A stretch of DNA of 64,000 bases from Halioglobus sp. (lineage in GTDB: Bacteria; Pseudomonadota; Gammaproteobacteria; Pseudomonadales; Halieaceae). The position numbers and the translations under genes are program-made. Where the stretch lies: NCBI GenBank assembly GCA_020443425.1, contig JAGRIE010000004.1, positions 1 through 64,000 of the forward strand, given 5' to 3'. Below are positions 9,807 to 18,451 of the stretch, piece by piece (position 1 is the first letter of the stretch; every line of letters begins with the position of its first letter). The notes under the pieces are model-generated. The model ran no database searches, was not told the origin of the DNA, and saw only the letters and a program-made list of their open reading frames with translations.

Positions 9807-9826
9807 ACGAAAAAAGCGCCTATTAT
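9799..9826 (+). promoter_or_regulatory. Putative sigma70 promoter of the SDR-tetR-ACAD operon
   Basis: A -35-like TTGCTT (9799-9804) and a -10-like TATTAT (9821-9826) are separated by 16 bases, upstream of the SDR gene at 9859. The -35 half lies inside the palindrome, as expected for a repressed promoter. This is pattern recognition only. Confidence 0.5.
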
Positions 9827-9858
9827 TAGGCCACTCTTTCAGGCAGCGAGGTGTTCTC

Positions 9859-10683
9859 ATGGCGTATTCACAGGGCAAAATCGCGGTTATCACCGGCGCG
9901 GGGTCGGGCATAGGGCGCGCGCTGGCATTGCAGCTGAACGGCGAGGGCTGCGAACTGTTCCTCAGCGACATCAACACCGATGCTCTCAACGAGACCATCG
10001 CCATGCTGCGGCGCAAGGAGATCCCGGTAGATGGGCAAATGCTGGATGTGGCGAGCAAGGAAGGCGTGCACAGCTGGGCCGAGCGCATCGGCAACATCAA
10101 GGGGCATGTGGACATCGTCGTCAACAACGCCGGTGTGGCGCTGATGGCGACCGTCGAGGAGAGCGACTACGCAGACCAGGAGTGGCTGATGGGCATTAAT
10201 TTCTGGGGGGTGGTCTACGGCACACAGGCCTTCCTGCCGCTGCTGCGCAATTCCTCCCAGGGCCATCTCATCAATGTCTCCTCCGTGTTCGGCCTGATCG
10301 GTGTCCCGACCCAGTCTGCCTACAATGCCGCCAAATTCGCCGTGCGCGGCTATACCGAGGCACTGCGGCAGGAGATGGCGGGCACCAATGTCCACGTGTG
10401 TTGCGTCCACCCCGGCGGCATCAAAACCAATATCGCGCGGGTCGCGCGGGGCGGCGACCAGAGCCTGACCCCCGAGGAGCGCGGCCGGGAGTTTGAACGG
10501 CTTGCGAAAACCACGCCGGAAGTGGCGGCACAAAAAATCATCGGCGCGATCGAGAAGCGCAAAAAGCGACTGCTTATCGGCCTGGATGCCATCGTCATCT
10601 CCGCAATGAGCCGCCTGTTCCCGGTCAACTACACGCGTTTCATACTGGCGCTGGGCAACACCGAGATGCTCGGCAAGAAGTGA
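9859..10683 (+). CDS. Short-chain dehydrogenase/reductase (SDR) family oxidoreductase
   Basis: The 274-aa enzyme is a classical SDR. It has the NAD(P)-binding TGAGSGIG motif at residues 12-19, NNAG at 89-92, and the catalytic Ser142, Tyr155 and Lys159 (QSAYNAAKFAVRG). Its substrate cannot be told from sequence. It overlaps the downstream TetR gene by 4 bases (GTGA) and opens a seven-gene operon with two acyl-CoA dehydrogenases and a transporter. A role in oxidising or reducing an alcohol or ketone of a lipid-like substrate is likely. The promoter carries a 16-bp palindrome. Confidence 0.9.
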   Translation: MAYSQGKIAVITGAGSGIGRALALQLNGEGCELFLSDINTDALNETIAMLRRKEIPVDGQMLDVASKEGVHSWAERIGNIKGHVDIVVNNAGVALMATVEESDYADQEWLMGINFWGVVYGTQAFLPLLRNSSQGHLINVSSVFGLIGVPTQSAYNAAKFAVRGYTEALRQEMAGTNVHVCCVHPGGIKTNIARVARGGDQSLTPEERGREFERLAKTTPEVAAQKIIGAIEKRKKRLLIGLDAIVISAMSRLFPVNYTRFILALGNTEMLGKK

Positions 10684-11363
10684 CGATACCTGCGCGAACA
10701 ACGCTGGAGAAAGGCGGCGACACACGCGAGCGACTGCTGCTGACCGCGCTGCACCTCTATGCGACCGAAGGCCTGCACGCCGTATCCCTGCGGCGTATCA
10801 GTACCGAGGCGGGCTCGAAGAATTCCGCCGCCATGCACTACCACTTCCAGAACAAGCTCGGTGTGGTGCAGGCACTGGTGAAACTGATCGCCCGCGAGCT
10901 GCGCCACATCGCCACGGCCCTGCGCGCTGAGCAGGCACCGAACCGCTTGTTGCGCAGCGCCTGCCGTGACACCCTGCACCCGCTGGTGCTGCTGCCGGCG
11001 CGCCGGCCCTGGGGCGCCGATGCCGTGCAGTTCCTGTCGCGACTGGTGAGTGAAAACGATGCCGATATCGCCGCGATGGTGAATGCGATGTTCGCACCCT
11101 TCTGGCAACGCGTGGACCAGGCACTGGAGGCGCAGGTGCCGGAGCTACCGGCCCCGGTGCGCCGGCTGCGGCTGATGTTCATGACCACGAATGTCCTGCA
11201 CGGTGTTGCAGAAGTGGGCTGGCTCGCGCACACACCGCTGGGCGACCTCAGTGATTTTGATGAGGACACCCTGATCGACCATCTGGTGGACTACTTGATT
11301 GGCGGACTGCAGGCACCCTGCCTCACCGCTGTAACCCCACAACCCGAGAGACCATACCAATGA
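10680..11363 (+). CDS. TetR/AcrR family transcriptional regulator
   Basis: The 227-aa protein has an N-terminal TetR DNA-binding domain at about residues 14-60 (TRERLLLTALHLYATEGLHA, then SLRRISTEAG and MHYHFQNKLGVV). A helical ligand-binding domain follows. Translation starts at GTG overlapping the SDR stop, and the stop overlaps the next ATG, so it is coupled to enzymes on both sides. TetR proteins in acyl-CoA operons usually sense a CoA thioester or the free substrate. Control of its own operon through the palindrome at 9791-9806 is inferred. Confidence 0.92.
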   Translation: MTIPARTTLEKGGDTRERLLLTALHLYATEGLHAVSLRRISTEAGSKNSAAMHYHFQNKLGVVQALVKLIARELRHIATALRAEQAPNRLLRSACRDTLHPLVLLPARRPWGADAVQFLSRLVSENDADIAAMVNAMFAPFWQRVDQALEAQVPELPAPVRRLRLMFMTTNVLHGVAEVGWLAHTPLGDLSDFDEDTLIDHLVDYLIGGLQAPCLTAVTPQPERPYQ

Positions 11364-12475
11364 CTGATACCACCCCCGATCTGCTGTTCGACCTCACCCT
11401 GACGGATGAGCAGCGCATGAACCGCGAGAGCATGCAGCGTTTCGCCGCCGCTGAAATCCGCGCGCAGGCAAAACTTGTCGACGAAGGCGCCGGCAGCGCA
11501 CGCGATTTCTACCCCCGGACCGCCGAACTGGGCCTCACCCTGCTACCGATCCCCGAGGCACTGGGAGGTGCCGGTGTCGACCGCTCCCCCGTGTCAAACG
11601 CGCTGATATTCGAAGACCTGGCCCACGGCGATATGTCACTGGCGCTCGGCGCGATCAGTCCGATGGCCTTCGTCAACACACTGCTGGACCAGGGCTCGGA
11701 AGCGCAGCGCGAGAAATACCTGCCGCTGTTCTGTACCGGTGAATTCAAGGCAGCCACCACCGCGCTGCTGGAACCGCGCGCCACCTTCGACCCCGGCGCA
11801 CCGGCCACGACGGCCACCCGCACCGACAGCGGCTACACCCTGTCCGGCACCAAGGCCATGGTGCCGCTGGGCCTGGATGCGGAGCTGGTGCTGGTGATCG
11901 CGCGCCTGGACGGCGGCGAGTGCGCCGCGTTTATTGTCGAGGGCAGCCCTGCCGGCATGACCCGCACGGCGGAGTCCAATATGGGCCTGCTGGGCGCACA
12001 GCTGGCGACCCTGCAATTCGACGATGTGCAGCTGCCGGCGGATGCGCGCCTCGGCAGCGGCGCGTTTGACCTGCAGCGGTTTGTCGACCTGGCCCGACTC
12101 GGTATCTGCGCGCTGGCAGTGGGCACCTGCCAGGCGGTTCTCGATTACGTCAAGCCCTATGTCAACGAGCGCGTAGCGTTCGGCGAACCCATCAGCAACC
12201 GCCAGTCGGTGGCGTTTATGGTGGCGGATATGGCCATCGAACTGGAGGCGATGCGGCTGATGACCTGGCGCGCGGCCGCGCTGGCGGAACAGGGCGAGGA
12301 CTTCCACCAGCAGGCCTACCTGGCCAAGGTGTTCTGCGCTGAACACGCGATGAAAATCGGCACCGACGGGGTGCAACTGCTGGGCGGCCACGGTTTCTGC
12401 CGCGAACACCCGGTCGAAATGTGGTATCGCAACCTGCGTGCCATCGACATACTCGAAGGCATCGCCAGCGTCTGA
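11360..12475 (+). CDS. Acyl-CoA dehydrogenase family protein (short, first of a pair)
   Basis: The 371-aa FAD enzyme belongs to the acyl-CoA dehydrogenase superfamily and is expected to form a 2,3-trans double bond in an acyl-CoA. It has the N-terminal helical domain, the central beta domain (NMGLLGAQLATLQFDDVQLP) and the C-terminal helices with LLGGHGFCREHPVEMWYRNL and AIDILEGIASV at the end. It is immediately followed, after 32 bases, by a second and divergent acyl-CoA dehydrogenase. That pairing is typical of heteromeric alpha2beta2 enzymes acting on bulky substrates, although here the pairing is only inferred. Confidence 0.9.
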   Translation: MTDTTPDLLFDLTLTDEQRMNRESMQRFAAAEIRAQAKLVDEGAGSARDFYPRTAELGLTLLPIPEALGGAGVDRSPVSNALIFEDLAHGDMSLALGAISPMAFVNTLLDQGSEAQREKYLPLFCTGEFKAATTALLEPRATFDPGAPATTATRTDSGYTLSGTKAMVPLGLDAELVLVIARLDGGECAAFIVEGSPAGMTRTAESNMGLLGAQLATLQFDDVQLPADARLGSGAFDLQRFVDLARLGICALAVGTCQAVLDYVKPYVNERVAFGEPISNRQSVAFMVADMAIELEAMRLMTWRAAALAEQGEDFHQQAYLAKVFCAEHAMKIGTDGVQLLGGHGFCREHPVEMWYRNLRAIDILEGIASV

Positions 12476-12507
12476 GCCACGAGCCACCCAATTCAGGAGT
12501 ACACGTA

Positions 12508-13707
12508 ATGATCAATCTGGAACTCGCAAAAAAACACCGGGAAACCTTTGAACAGGTCATGATGCTGGCCGAGCACATGATGCGCCCCTACTCGCGCAAG
12601 TATGACAAGGAAGAGCACACCTACCCGAAAGAGATGGAGGAAGTGGCCAAGCTGATCGGCAGCGCGCGCTCCAACCCCGGCGGCACCCGCGAGGCCGTGC
12701 CCGAGGGCACGGTCGTCAACGGCGGCAATATGGGCTCGGTGGTCGGCCTGTTCGGCCTGTGCTGGGGTGACACCGGGCTGTTCCTGGGCATGCCCGGCAG
12801 CGGCCTGGGCAATGCCGCTATCAGCGCAGTCGGCACCCCCGAACAGAAGAAGAAGTTCGGCAGCAGCTATGCCGCCATGTGTATCACCGAGCCCGGCACC
12901 GGCTCCGACTCCGCCAATATCAGCACTACTGCGGTCCTCGACGGCGACGAGTGGGTGCTGAACGGCGAAAAAATATTCGTCACTGACGGCGAGCGCAGCG
13001 ACACACTGGTGGTGTGGGCCACGCTGGACAAGTCGCTGGGCAAAGCGGCGATCAAATCCTTTATCGTTGAGAAAGGCACTCCCGGTTGCGAAGTGACCCG
13101 CCTGGAACACAAACTCGGCATACGCGCATCGGATACCGCCTCCATCAGCTTCAACGACTGCCGTATCCCCAAGGACAATATCCTCGGCAGCGCGGAGGTG
13201 GCCACCGATGCCGAGGGCCGCAAGAAGGCGTTCGGCGGCGTGATGCAGACTTTTGACAACACGCGCCCACCCGTCGCTGCGATGGCGATCGGTGTCTCCC
13301 GCGCCGCGCTGGACCTGTGCCAGGAGCTGCTGCAAGCCGAGGGCGTGGCGCTCACATACGATAAAAAGCCCTGCAATCTCAGCGCCATAGAGGCCGAGTT
13401 GTGCCAGATGGAGGCCGAGTGGAACGCGGCCCGCCTGCTGGTCCTGAAAGCCGCCTGGATGGCGGACAACAAGACCCCGAACTCGATGGAGGCCTCCATG
13501 TGCAAGGCCAAGGCGGGCCGGGTCGGCAACCATATCACGCTGCGCTGTGTGGCGCTGTGCCAGAGCCTGGGTTACAGCGAGACCTATCTGCTGGAGAAAT
13601 TCGCGCGCGATTCCAAGATCCTGGACATCTTCGAGGGCACCCAGCAGATCCAGCAATTGATCGTCGCGCGCAGGGTGTTGGAAAAATCCTCTGCTGACCT
13701 GAAATAG
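12508..13707 (+). CDS. Acyl-CoA dehydrogenase family protein (second of a pair)
   Basis: The 399-aa protein starts at the ATG at 12508, preceded by CAGGAGT; the longer open frame upstream overlaps the preceding gene and is not used. FAD-contact motifs AAMCITEPGTGSDSANISTT (about residues 126-145) and the C-terminal LDIFEGTQQIQQLIVARRVL, which bears the usual catalytic Glu, are both present. It is therefore likely the active subunit if it pairs with the upstream protein. It resembles the medium-chain/ACADM-like branch more than the bulky-substrate branch. Nine bases separate it from the MFS gene. Confidence 0.92.
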   Translation: MINLELAKKHRETFEQVMMLAEHMMRPYSRKYDKEEHTYPKEMEEVAKLIGSARSNPGGTREAVPEGTVVNGGNMGSVVGLFGLCWGDTGLFLGMPGSGLGNAAISAVGTPEQKKKFGSSYAAMCITEPGTGSDSANISTTAVLDGDEWVLNGEKIFVTDGERSDTLVVWATLDKSLGKAAIKSFIVEKGTPGCEVTRLEHKLGIRASDTASISFNDCRIPKDNILGSAEVATDAEGRKKAFGGVMQTFDNTRPPVAAMAIGVSRAALDLCQELLQAEGVALTYDKKPCNLSAIEAELCQMEAEWNAARLLVLKAAWMADNKTPNSMEASMCKAKAGRVGNHITLRCVALCQSLGYSETYLLEKFARDSKILDIFEGTQQIQQLIVARRVLEKSSADLK

Positions 13708-13716
13708 CGGTATGCA

Positions 13717-14916
13717 GTGAGTACGGCAACACCGGGGCAACTCACACGACAGCAGCTGACCGTGCTGATCCTGGCACTGATGGCCACAGGGATGGGCCAG
13801 TCACTCGTGTTCGCGATCCTCGCCCCGCTGGGACGGGAGGTGAATCTGCGCGAGTTGCAGATCACCTCCATCATCGCGTTTTCGGCGCTTATCTTCGGGC
13901 TGGCCGCGCCGCGCTGGGGCCGCTACAGTGACCGCATCGGTCGCAAGCCCGTCATCATCACCGGGCTGGTGGGCTACACCGTGGGCACCGTGTTTTTTGC
14001 CAGCGTATTCTACGGCGGCCTCACCGGGCTGGTCAGCGGCGCCGCGCTGTACTGGGTGCTGCTGCTCACGCGGTGCAGCCAGTCCGTTGTCATGTCCGCC
14101 ACCGGCCCGGCGAGTATGGCCTACGCGGCGGACCACACCAGTCGCGACCAGCGCACCCGGACGATGGCGAAACTGGGCACCGCTAACAGTATGGGCACGA
14201 TTCTGGGGCCCGCTGTCAGTGGCGCACTGGCCACTTTCGGGCTGTTGGCGCCCCTGTATTTTGCCGGCGGGCTGGCGGCCGTGGCCGTGCTGGTGGTCTG
14301 GAAAAAGCTCCCCGCCACACCACCCGCCCAACTCACCAGCCGCACAACCGCCGTCAAGCTGCGCTATCGCGACAGCCGAATAGCGCTACTACTGCTGACC
14401 GCGGTAGGCTTGTTCGTGGGGTTTTCGGCGATACAGCAGACGCTGGGGTTTCAGCTGCAGGACAAACTGCACCTCAGCGGCATTGAAACCGCGCAGATGA
14501 CCGGCGCCGCCCTGATGGTGTCCGCGCTGTTTACCTTCGTGATCCAGGTGACAGTCATGCAGCGCGTCAACCTGCAGCCGATGCAACTCATTCGCATAGG
14601 CCTGTGCTCCATGAGCCTGGGCGCCGCCATTGTAGCGAGCTTTGAGACGTTCACGGTACTGGCATTCGGCATGGCGTTTCTGGGCACCGGACTGGCACTG
14701 TGCATGCCGTCGATCTCCGCCGGCGCCTCGCTCGCAGTCACACCCGAGGAACAGGGCGGCGCCGCCGGTCTCGTGAGCTCCTGCCCCGCGATCGGTTTTG
14801 TGCTGGGGCCCATCTGCGCAGGCGGCCTGTACCAGATCCACAGCCCGCTGGCGCCGCTGTTCAGCGTCGGGGTCTTTCTCGCGGTGCTGGCAGTCGTGGT
14901 TGTCAATGATCGCTGA
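13717..14916 (+). CDS. Major facilitator superfamily transporter
   Basis: The 399-aa protein has about twelve hydrophobic segments. The MFS signature GRYSDRIGRKPVII falls between helices 2 and 3 (residues about 68-81), and a more polar linker marks the middle of the protein. It starts with GTG, nine bases after the acyl-CoA dehydrogenase gene, and its end overlaps the lipid kinase gene. The drug-efflux-like subfamily pattern does not reveal a substrate. Context suggests uptake or export of the compound handled by this operon, or of a toxic intermediate. Confidence 0.9.
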   Translation: MSTATPGQLTRQQLTVLILALMATGMGQSLVFAILAPLGREVNLRELQITSIIAFSALIFGLAAPRWGRYSDRIGRKPVIITGLVGYTVGTVFFASVFYGGLTGLVSGAALYWVLLLTRCSQSVVMSATGPASMAYAADHTSRDQRTRTMAKLGTANSMGTILGPAVSGALATFGLLAPLYFAGGLAAVAVLVVWKKLPATPPAQLTSRTTAVKLRYRDSRIALLLLTAVGLFVGFSAIQQTLGFQLQDKLHLSGIETAQMTGAALMVSALFTFVIQVTVMQRVNLQPMQLIRIGLCSMSLGAAIVASFETFTVLAFGMAFLGTGLALCMPSISAGASLAVTPEEQGGAAGLVSSCPAIGFVLGPICAGGLYQIHSPLAPLFSVGVFLAVLAVVVVNDR

Positions 14917-15889
14917 CGATGCCACTGCGCACGCGCAGGCGCCCGCCAATTCTGCGGATACCGCGCTGTTCGTGATTTTCAATCCCGGCTCGGGCGCCGA
15001 GGATATCGCGGCACAGCGCAGGCGTATTGAGGAGGGGTGCGCGGCCGCCGGTCGCACCTTGCACCTGCTGACCGTTGACAGCACACAACAACTGGATGCA
15101 CTGATTGCCGAGGCGGTGGCCGCTGCGCGAGCCTGTGATGGTATTGTCGTCGCCGCCGGCGGCGACGGCACCATCAATGCGGTGGCGCAGGCGGTGCTGG
15201 GCAGCGGTTGCGCGTTCGGCGTACTGCCACAGGGCACGTTCAACTATTTCAGCCGCGCCCACCATATCCCGTTTGATACATCCGAGGCGCTGCAGGTGTT
15301 ACTCAGCGAGCAGCCGCAGGCGGTCCAGGTCGGCCTGGTGAACGACCGCGTATTCCTGGTAAACGCCAGCCTCGGGCTGTATCCGCAACTGCTGGAGGAA
15401 CGCGAAAACTGGAAGCACTACCTCGGGCGCAACCGCTTCGTCGCTTTTGTCGCCGCGTTTTTCACCCTGATGGGGGGCTACCGCACACTGCGCTTGCAGG
15501 TCAGCACGCCGCAGGTGCAGCGGAAGCTGCGCACCCCGACCCTGTTTGTCGGCAACAACGCCCTGCAGATGGAGCAGTTGGGCCTGCCACTGGCACAGGA
15601 CATCGACAGGGGCGAGTTGGCCGCTATCGTGCTGAAGCCGGTGCGCCGCCTCGCCATGCTGGGGTTGTTGCTGCGCGGCGCCCTGGGCCAGCTGGGCACA
15701 TCCGGCAGACTGCTCAGCTTTCCGGTTACGCGCCTCGATGTGACGACAGCGTGGCCGTTTCGCGGCCGGCGCATCAAGGTCGCAACCGACGGAGAGATTC
15801 GCTGGTTGCAACTGCCGCTGGACTTTCGCGTGTCACCGCAGCCGCTGTTCCTGATCCGGCCACCGGCTGCAGAGCGTGAACCCTCATGA
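14906..15889 (+). CDS. Diacylglycerol kinase/YegS-like lipid kinase family protein
   Basis: The 327-aa protein has the catalytic domain of the diacylglycerol/sphingosine kinase family: FVIFNPGSG near residue 22 and the nucleotide-binding VVAAGGDGTINAVAQA near residue 78, followed by GVLPQGTFNYFSR. The beta-rich C-terminal half ends with the GEIRWLQLPLDF region of the family. It likely phosphorylates a lipid alcohol with ATP. The ATG at 14906 overlaps the MFS stop by 11 bases, and its own stop overlaps the phosphoesterase gene by 4 bases, so it is part of the same operon. Confidence 0.9.
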   Translation: MIADDATAHAQAPANSADTALFVIFNPGSGAEDIAAQRRRIEEGCAAAGRTLHLLTVDSTQQLDALIAEAVAAARACDGIVVAAGGDGTINAVAQAVLGSGCAFGVLPQGTFNYFSRAHHIPFDTSEALQVLLSEQPQAVQVGLVNDRVFLVNASLGLYPQLLEERENWKHYLGRNRFVAFVAAFFTLMGGYRTLRLQVSTPQVQRKLRTPTLFVGNNALQMEQLGLPLAQDIDRGELAAIVLKPVRRLAMLGLLLRGALGQLGTSGRLLSFPVTRLDVTTAWPFRGRRIKVATDGEIRWLQLPLDFRVSPQPLFLIRPPAAEREPS

Positions 15890-16704
15890 CGTTACTACTT
15901 CAGGTGTCCGACCCCCATTTCGGCACCGAGCGCGCGCCTGTAGTGCAGGCGCTGCGACAACTGGTGCAGCAACAACAGCCGCAACTCCTCCTGTTATCCG
16001 GTGACATCACGCAGCGCGCGACGCGGCGGCAGTTTGCCCGTGCGCGCGAATTCGTCGATGCGCTCAATGTGCCGCAGGTAGTGGCGCTCCCGGGCAACCA
16101 TGACATCCCGCTTTTCAACCCTCTGGCGCGACTGCTGCGCCCCTATGCCAACTACACAGAGGCGTTCGGGCACAGCCTGGAGAACGAGTATGAGAATGAG
16201 GACGTACTGTTGCTGACACTGAATACCACACGCTGGTACCGGCATATCGACGGGGAAGTGAGCGACGAACAGATCGATCGTGTTGCGGCGCGCCTCAGGC
16301 AGGCACCTGCGGATCGCTGGCGCATCGTTGCCACCCACCAACCACTGGCGACGCCGAGCGCCGAGGAGTCCCACGATCTGCTGCACGGCCACGAGAAAGC
16401 CCTGCGCTGCTGGGCGGCGGCGGGCGCCGATGTCGTGATGGGTGGTCACATCCACCTGCCTTATGTCATGGCCATGCACCAGCGTGAACCGGTCTTGCCG
16501 GCGCCGCTGTGGGTTGTGCAGGCGGGTACGGCACTGAGCAACAGGGTCCGCGCCGGAGCACCGAATTCGGTCAACCTGTTGCGCATCGAAAGTGCGGGAA
16601 CCACTCCGCGTCAACTGCTGGTCGAACGCTGGGATTACAGCGGTGACGGGAAAAGCTTCGAGCTTGTTGCCACCGAGGAATTGCGTACTCCCGCTCCGCC
16701 CTAG
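15886..16704 (+). CDS. Calcineurin-like metallophosphoesterase
   Basis: The 272-aa protein has the full metal-binding set of the superfamily: D9-x-H11 (SDPHFG), D40 (LSGDIT), N71-H72 (PGNHD), a His in ATHQPL and the GGHIH motif. It resembles the cyclic-nucleotide/phospholipid type (3',5'-cAMP phosphodiesterase CpdA-like), but the substrate is unknown. It is the last gene of the seven-gene operon, and pairing with a lipid kinase suggests phospholipid turnover. The following 140 bases up to the convergent thioesterase gene show no gene and no clear terminator. Confidence 0.88.
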   Translation: MTLLLQVSDPHFGTERAPVVQALRQLVQQQQPQLLLLSGDITQRATRRQFARAREFVDALNVPQVVALPGNHDIPLFNPLARLLRPYANYTEAFGHSLENEYENEDVLLLTLNTTRWYRHIDGEVSDEQIDRVAARLRQAPADRWRIVATHQPLATPSAEESHDLLHGHEKALRCWAAAGADVVMGGHIHLPYVMAMHQREPVLPAPLWVVQAGTALSNRVRAGAPNSVNLLRIESAGTTPRQLLVERWDYSGDGKSFELVATEELRTPAPP

Positions 16705-16844
16705 GACGGCATCCGGCGGCAGCACGGCCAGTTCAGGCTCCGCCACTACCGCGGCTGGCAGGGACGCGGCGCGCGATCGCCCATAGACGGCCTTACCGAA
16801 GCATTTGCCACCGCGCCCGGACGCCCCGGACTGCAGCGGCGGTA

Positions 16845-17276
16845 CTAGGCCAACCGCTCCAGCGCAGCTCGCAGGGGTTGCGGAATTGGAACCGAGCGGT
16901 TTTCCGCGCGCTCTACAAACACATGCACGAAATGGCCATGCGCGGCAGCATCCTCTTCCCCCTCCCTGAAGATGGCGATGCCGTACTGCACTGAGCTGTT
17001 TCCGAGGCGATCCACTCTGATGCCGGCCTCAATCACGTCGGGGTAGGCAATGGGCGCATGGTACTCACAGCCGGAATTCACCACATAGCCGACAATACTG
17101 CCGTCGCTGATATCCAGCCCGCCCTCTTCGATCAGGTAGCGGTTGGCGGCTGTATCAAAGTAGGAGTAGTAGGTGACATTGTTCACATGGCCGTAAATAT
17201 CGTTGTCAGACCAGCGCGTGGTGATGGGATAGAACACCTTGTAATCGGCCCGGGTGGGGCGTCGCGCCTTACTCAT
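16845..17276 (-). CDS. 4-hydroxybenzoyl-CoA-type (hotdog) thioesterase
   Basis: The 143-aa protein is a single hotdog domain with the 4HBT signature WSDNDIYGHVNNVTYYSYFD (residues about 21-40), which carries the catalytic Asp and GHVNN turn. It would release free acids from acyl-CoA. It is the last gene of the reverse-strand operon that starts with the MaoC hydratase, overlapping the iron alcohol dehydrogenase stop by 4 bases. A role in recycling CoA or relieving stalled intermediates is inferred. Confidence 0.9.
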   Translation of the reverse strand: MSKARRPTRADYKVFYPITTRWSDNDIYGHVNNVTYYSYFDTAANRYLIEEGGLDISDGSIVGYVVNSGCEYHAPIAYPDVIEAGIRVDRLGNSSVQYGIAIFREGEEDAAAHGHFVHVFVERAENRSVPIPQPLRAALERLA

Positions 17277-18439
17277 GCTGCTGCTCCATAGGCGGCCTGA
17301 TAGATGGCCAGCGCATCCTCGTAGGCGACATCGCGGGGATTGTTTACCAACAGGCGCTGTTGCAGCATGGCATCGCTGGCGAGCAGTTCGAGATCGGCCG
17401 CTTTCACGCCCGCCTTCTGCAGCGTTGCAGGCAGCGCCACATCGTCAATCAATTGCCGCAGGGCGGCGATCAATGCTGTCGTTTTCGCCTCGGCACTCCC
17501 CGCTACCGGACGGCCCGTCACGGCTTCCGCCAGCTCGGCATAGAGCTCGCTGGCCGCTGGCGCGTTGAACTCCAGGACAGAGGGCAGGACCAGCGAGTTA
17601 CTCAGGCCGTGCGGGATATGGTAGTGGCCGCCCAACGGGTACGCCAGCGCATGGACCGCGGCCACGGGTGCATTGGCAAACGCCTGTCCGGCGAGGCAGG
17701 CGCCAAGCAACATATTTTCGCGGGCCTGCAGATTGCTGCCATCGAGCACAGCGGTGCGAATATTGCGCGATAGCAACTGCAGGGCCTGAATTGCGAGGTT
17801 GTCAGACAGGGGGTTCTTCTTGTGCCGGGAGGTATAGGCCTCAATAGCGTGCACCATGGCATCGACACCTGTCATGGCAGTGACGGCAGGCGGCAGCCCC
17901 AGGGTCAACGCGGCATCCAGCACTGCAACATCCGGCAGCAATACCGGCGAGGAAACACCCGCCTTGGTGGTCTCACCGGTGGTAATGACGGCAACCGGGG
18001 TGACCTCCGACCCTGTACCCGCAGTCGTCGGCACCAGAACCAGCGGCAGGCGGCCACCGCTCACCTGCCCCACACCGTAAATCTCTGGCAGCGCCTGCGT
18101 GCCGCCCAGTAGAACAGCCACCACCTTGGCGACATCCATCGAACTGCCGCCGCCGACCGCGATAACACCGTCGACCGCGCCATCTCGCGCCGCCTGGGCC
18201 GCCGCGTGCACTGTGGCCTCAGGCGGATCCTCGCGAACCTCGTCAAACACCAGCGGTTCGAGGCCCGCCTGCTGCAGCGCCGCCAATACCGGCTGCACCA
18301 GCCCGATCGCCACCAGGCCAGGGTCTGTCACCAACAGCGGCCGCTGCACACCCAGGTGCCGGCACTGCACGGCGAGCTCCAGGGCGCTACCTGCGCCATT
18401 GATGATTCGCGCTACCGTATTGAATTCAAAACCCTGCAT
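17273..18439 (-). CDS. Iron-containing alcohol dehydrogenase
   Basis: The 388-aa protein is a group III (Fe-dependent) alcohol dehydrogenase. The NAD(P) site appears as GVIAVGGGSSMDVAKVVAVL at about residues 94-113, followed by TTAGTGSEVTPVAVIT. Metal ligands lie in GVDAMVHAIEAYTS and GGHYHIPHGLSNSL. It likely interconverts an alcohol and aldehyde derived from the substrate. It overlaps the thioesterase and lies 12 bases from the quinone oxidoreductase gene. Confidence 0.93.
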   Translation of the reverse strand: MQGFEFNTVARIINGAGSALELAVQCRHLGVQRPLLVTDPGLVAIGLVQPVLAALQQAGLEPLVFDEVREDPPEATVHAAAQAARDGAVDGVIAVGGGSSMDVAKVVAVLLGGTQALPEIYGVGQVSGGRLPLVLVPTTAGTGSEVTPVAVITTGETTKAGVSSPVLLPDVAVLDAALTLGLPPAVTAMTGVDAMVHAIEAYTSRHKKNPLSDNLAIQALQLLSRNIRTAVLDGSNLQARENMLLGACLAGQAFANAPVAAVHALAYPLGGHYHIPHGLSNSLVLPSVLEFNAPAASELYAELAEAVTGRPVAGSAEAKTTALIAALRQLIDDVALPATLQKAGVKAADLELLASDAMLQQRLLVNNPRDVAYEDALAIYQAAYGAAA

Positions 18440-18451
18440 GGCGGATTACCT

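Larger units (their letters stand above)
9531..9858. promoter_or_regulatory. Divergent intergenic region carA / SDR operon
   Basis: This 328-base region separates carA (reverse) from the SDR-tetR operon (forward). It holds a hairpin with T-runs on both sides (9576-9612) and an inverted repeat TGAATA-N10-TATTCA (9617-9638) on the carA side. On the other side are a 16-bp palindrome (9791-9806) and a likely sigma70 promoter for the forward operon. A reverse-strand reading frame beginning at 9615 (MKKARCGSPSRFF...) runs through the hairpin and past the carA start. It could be a leader peptide but has no good ribosome site. No protein gene is otherwise seen. Confidence 0.6.

Noticed and set aside
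12493-13740. 415-codon reverse open frame opposite the second acyl-CoA dehydrogenase of the forward operon
   Set aside because: Antisense shadow of a gene with intact catalytic motifs.
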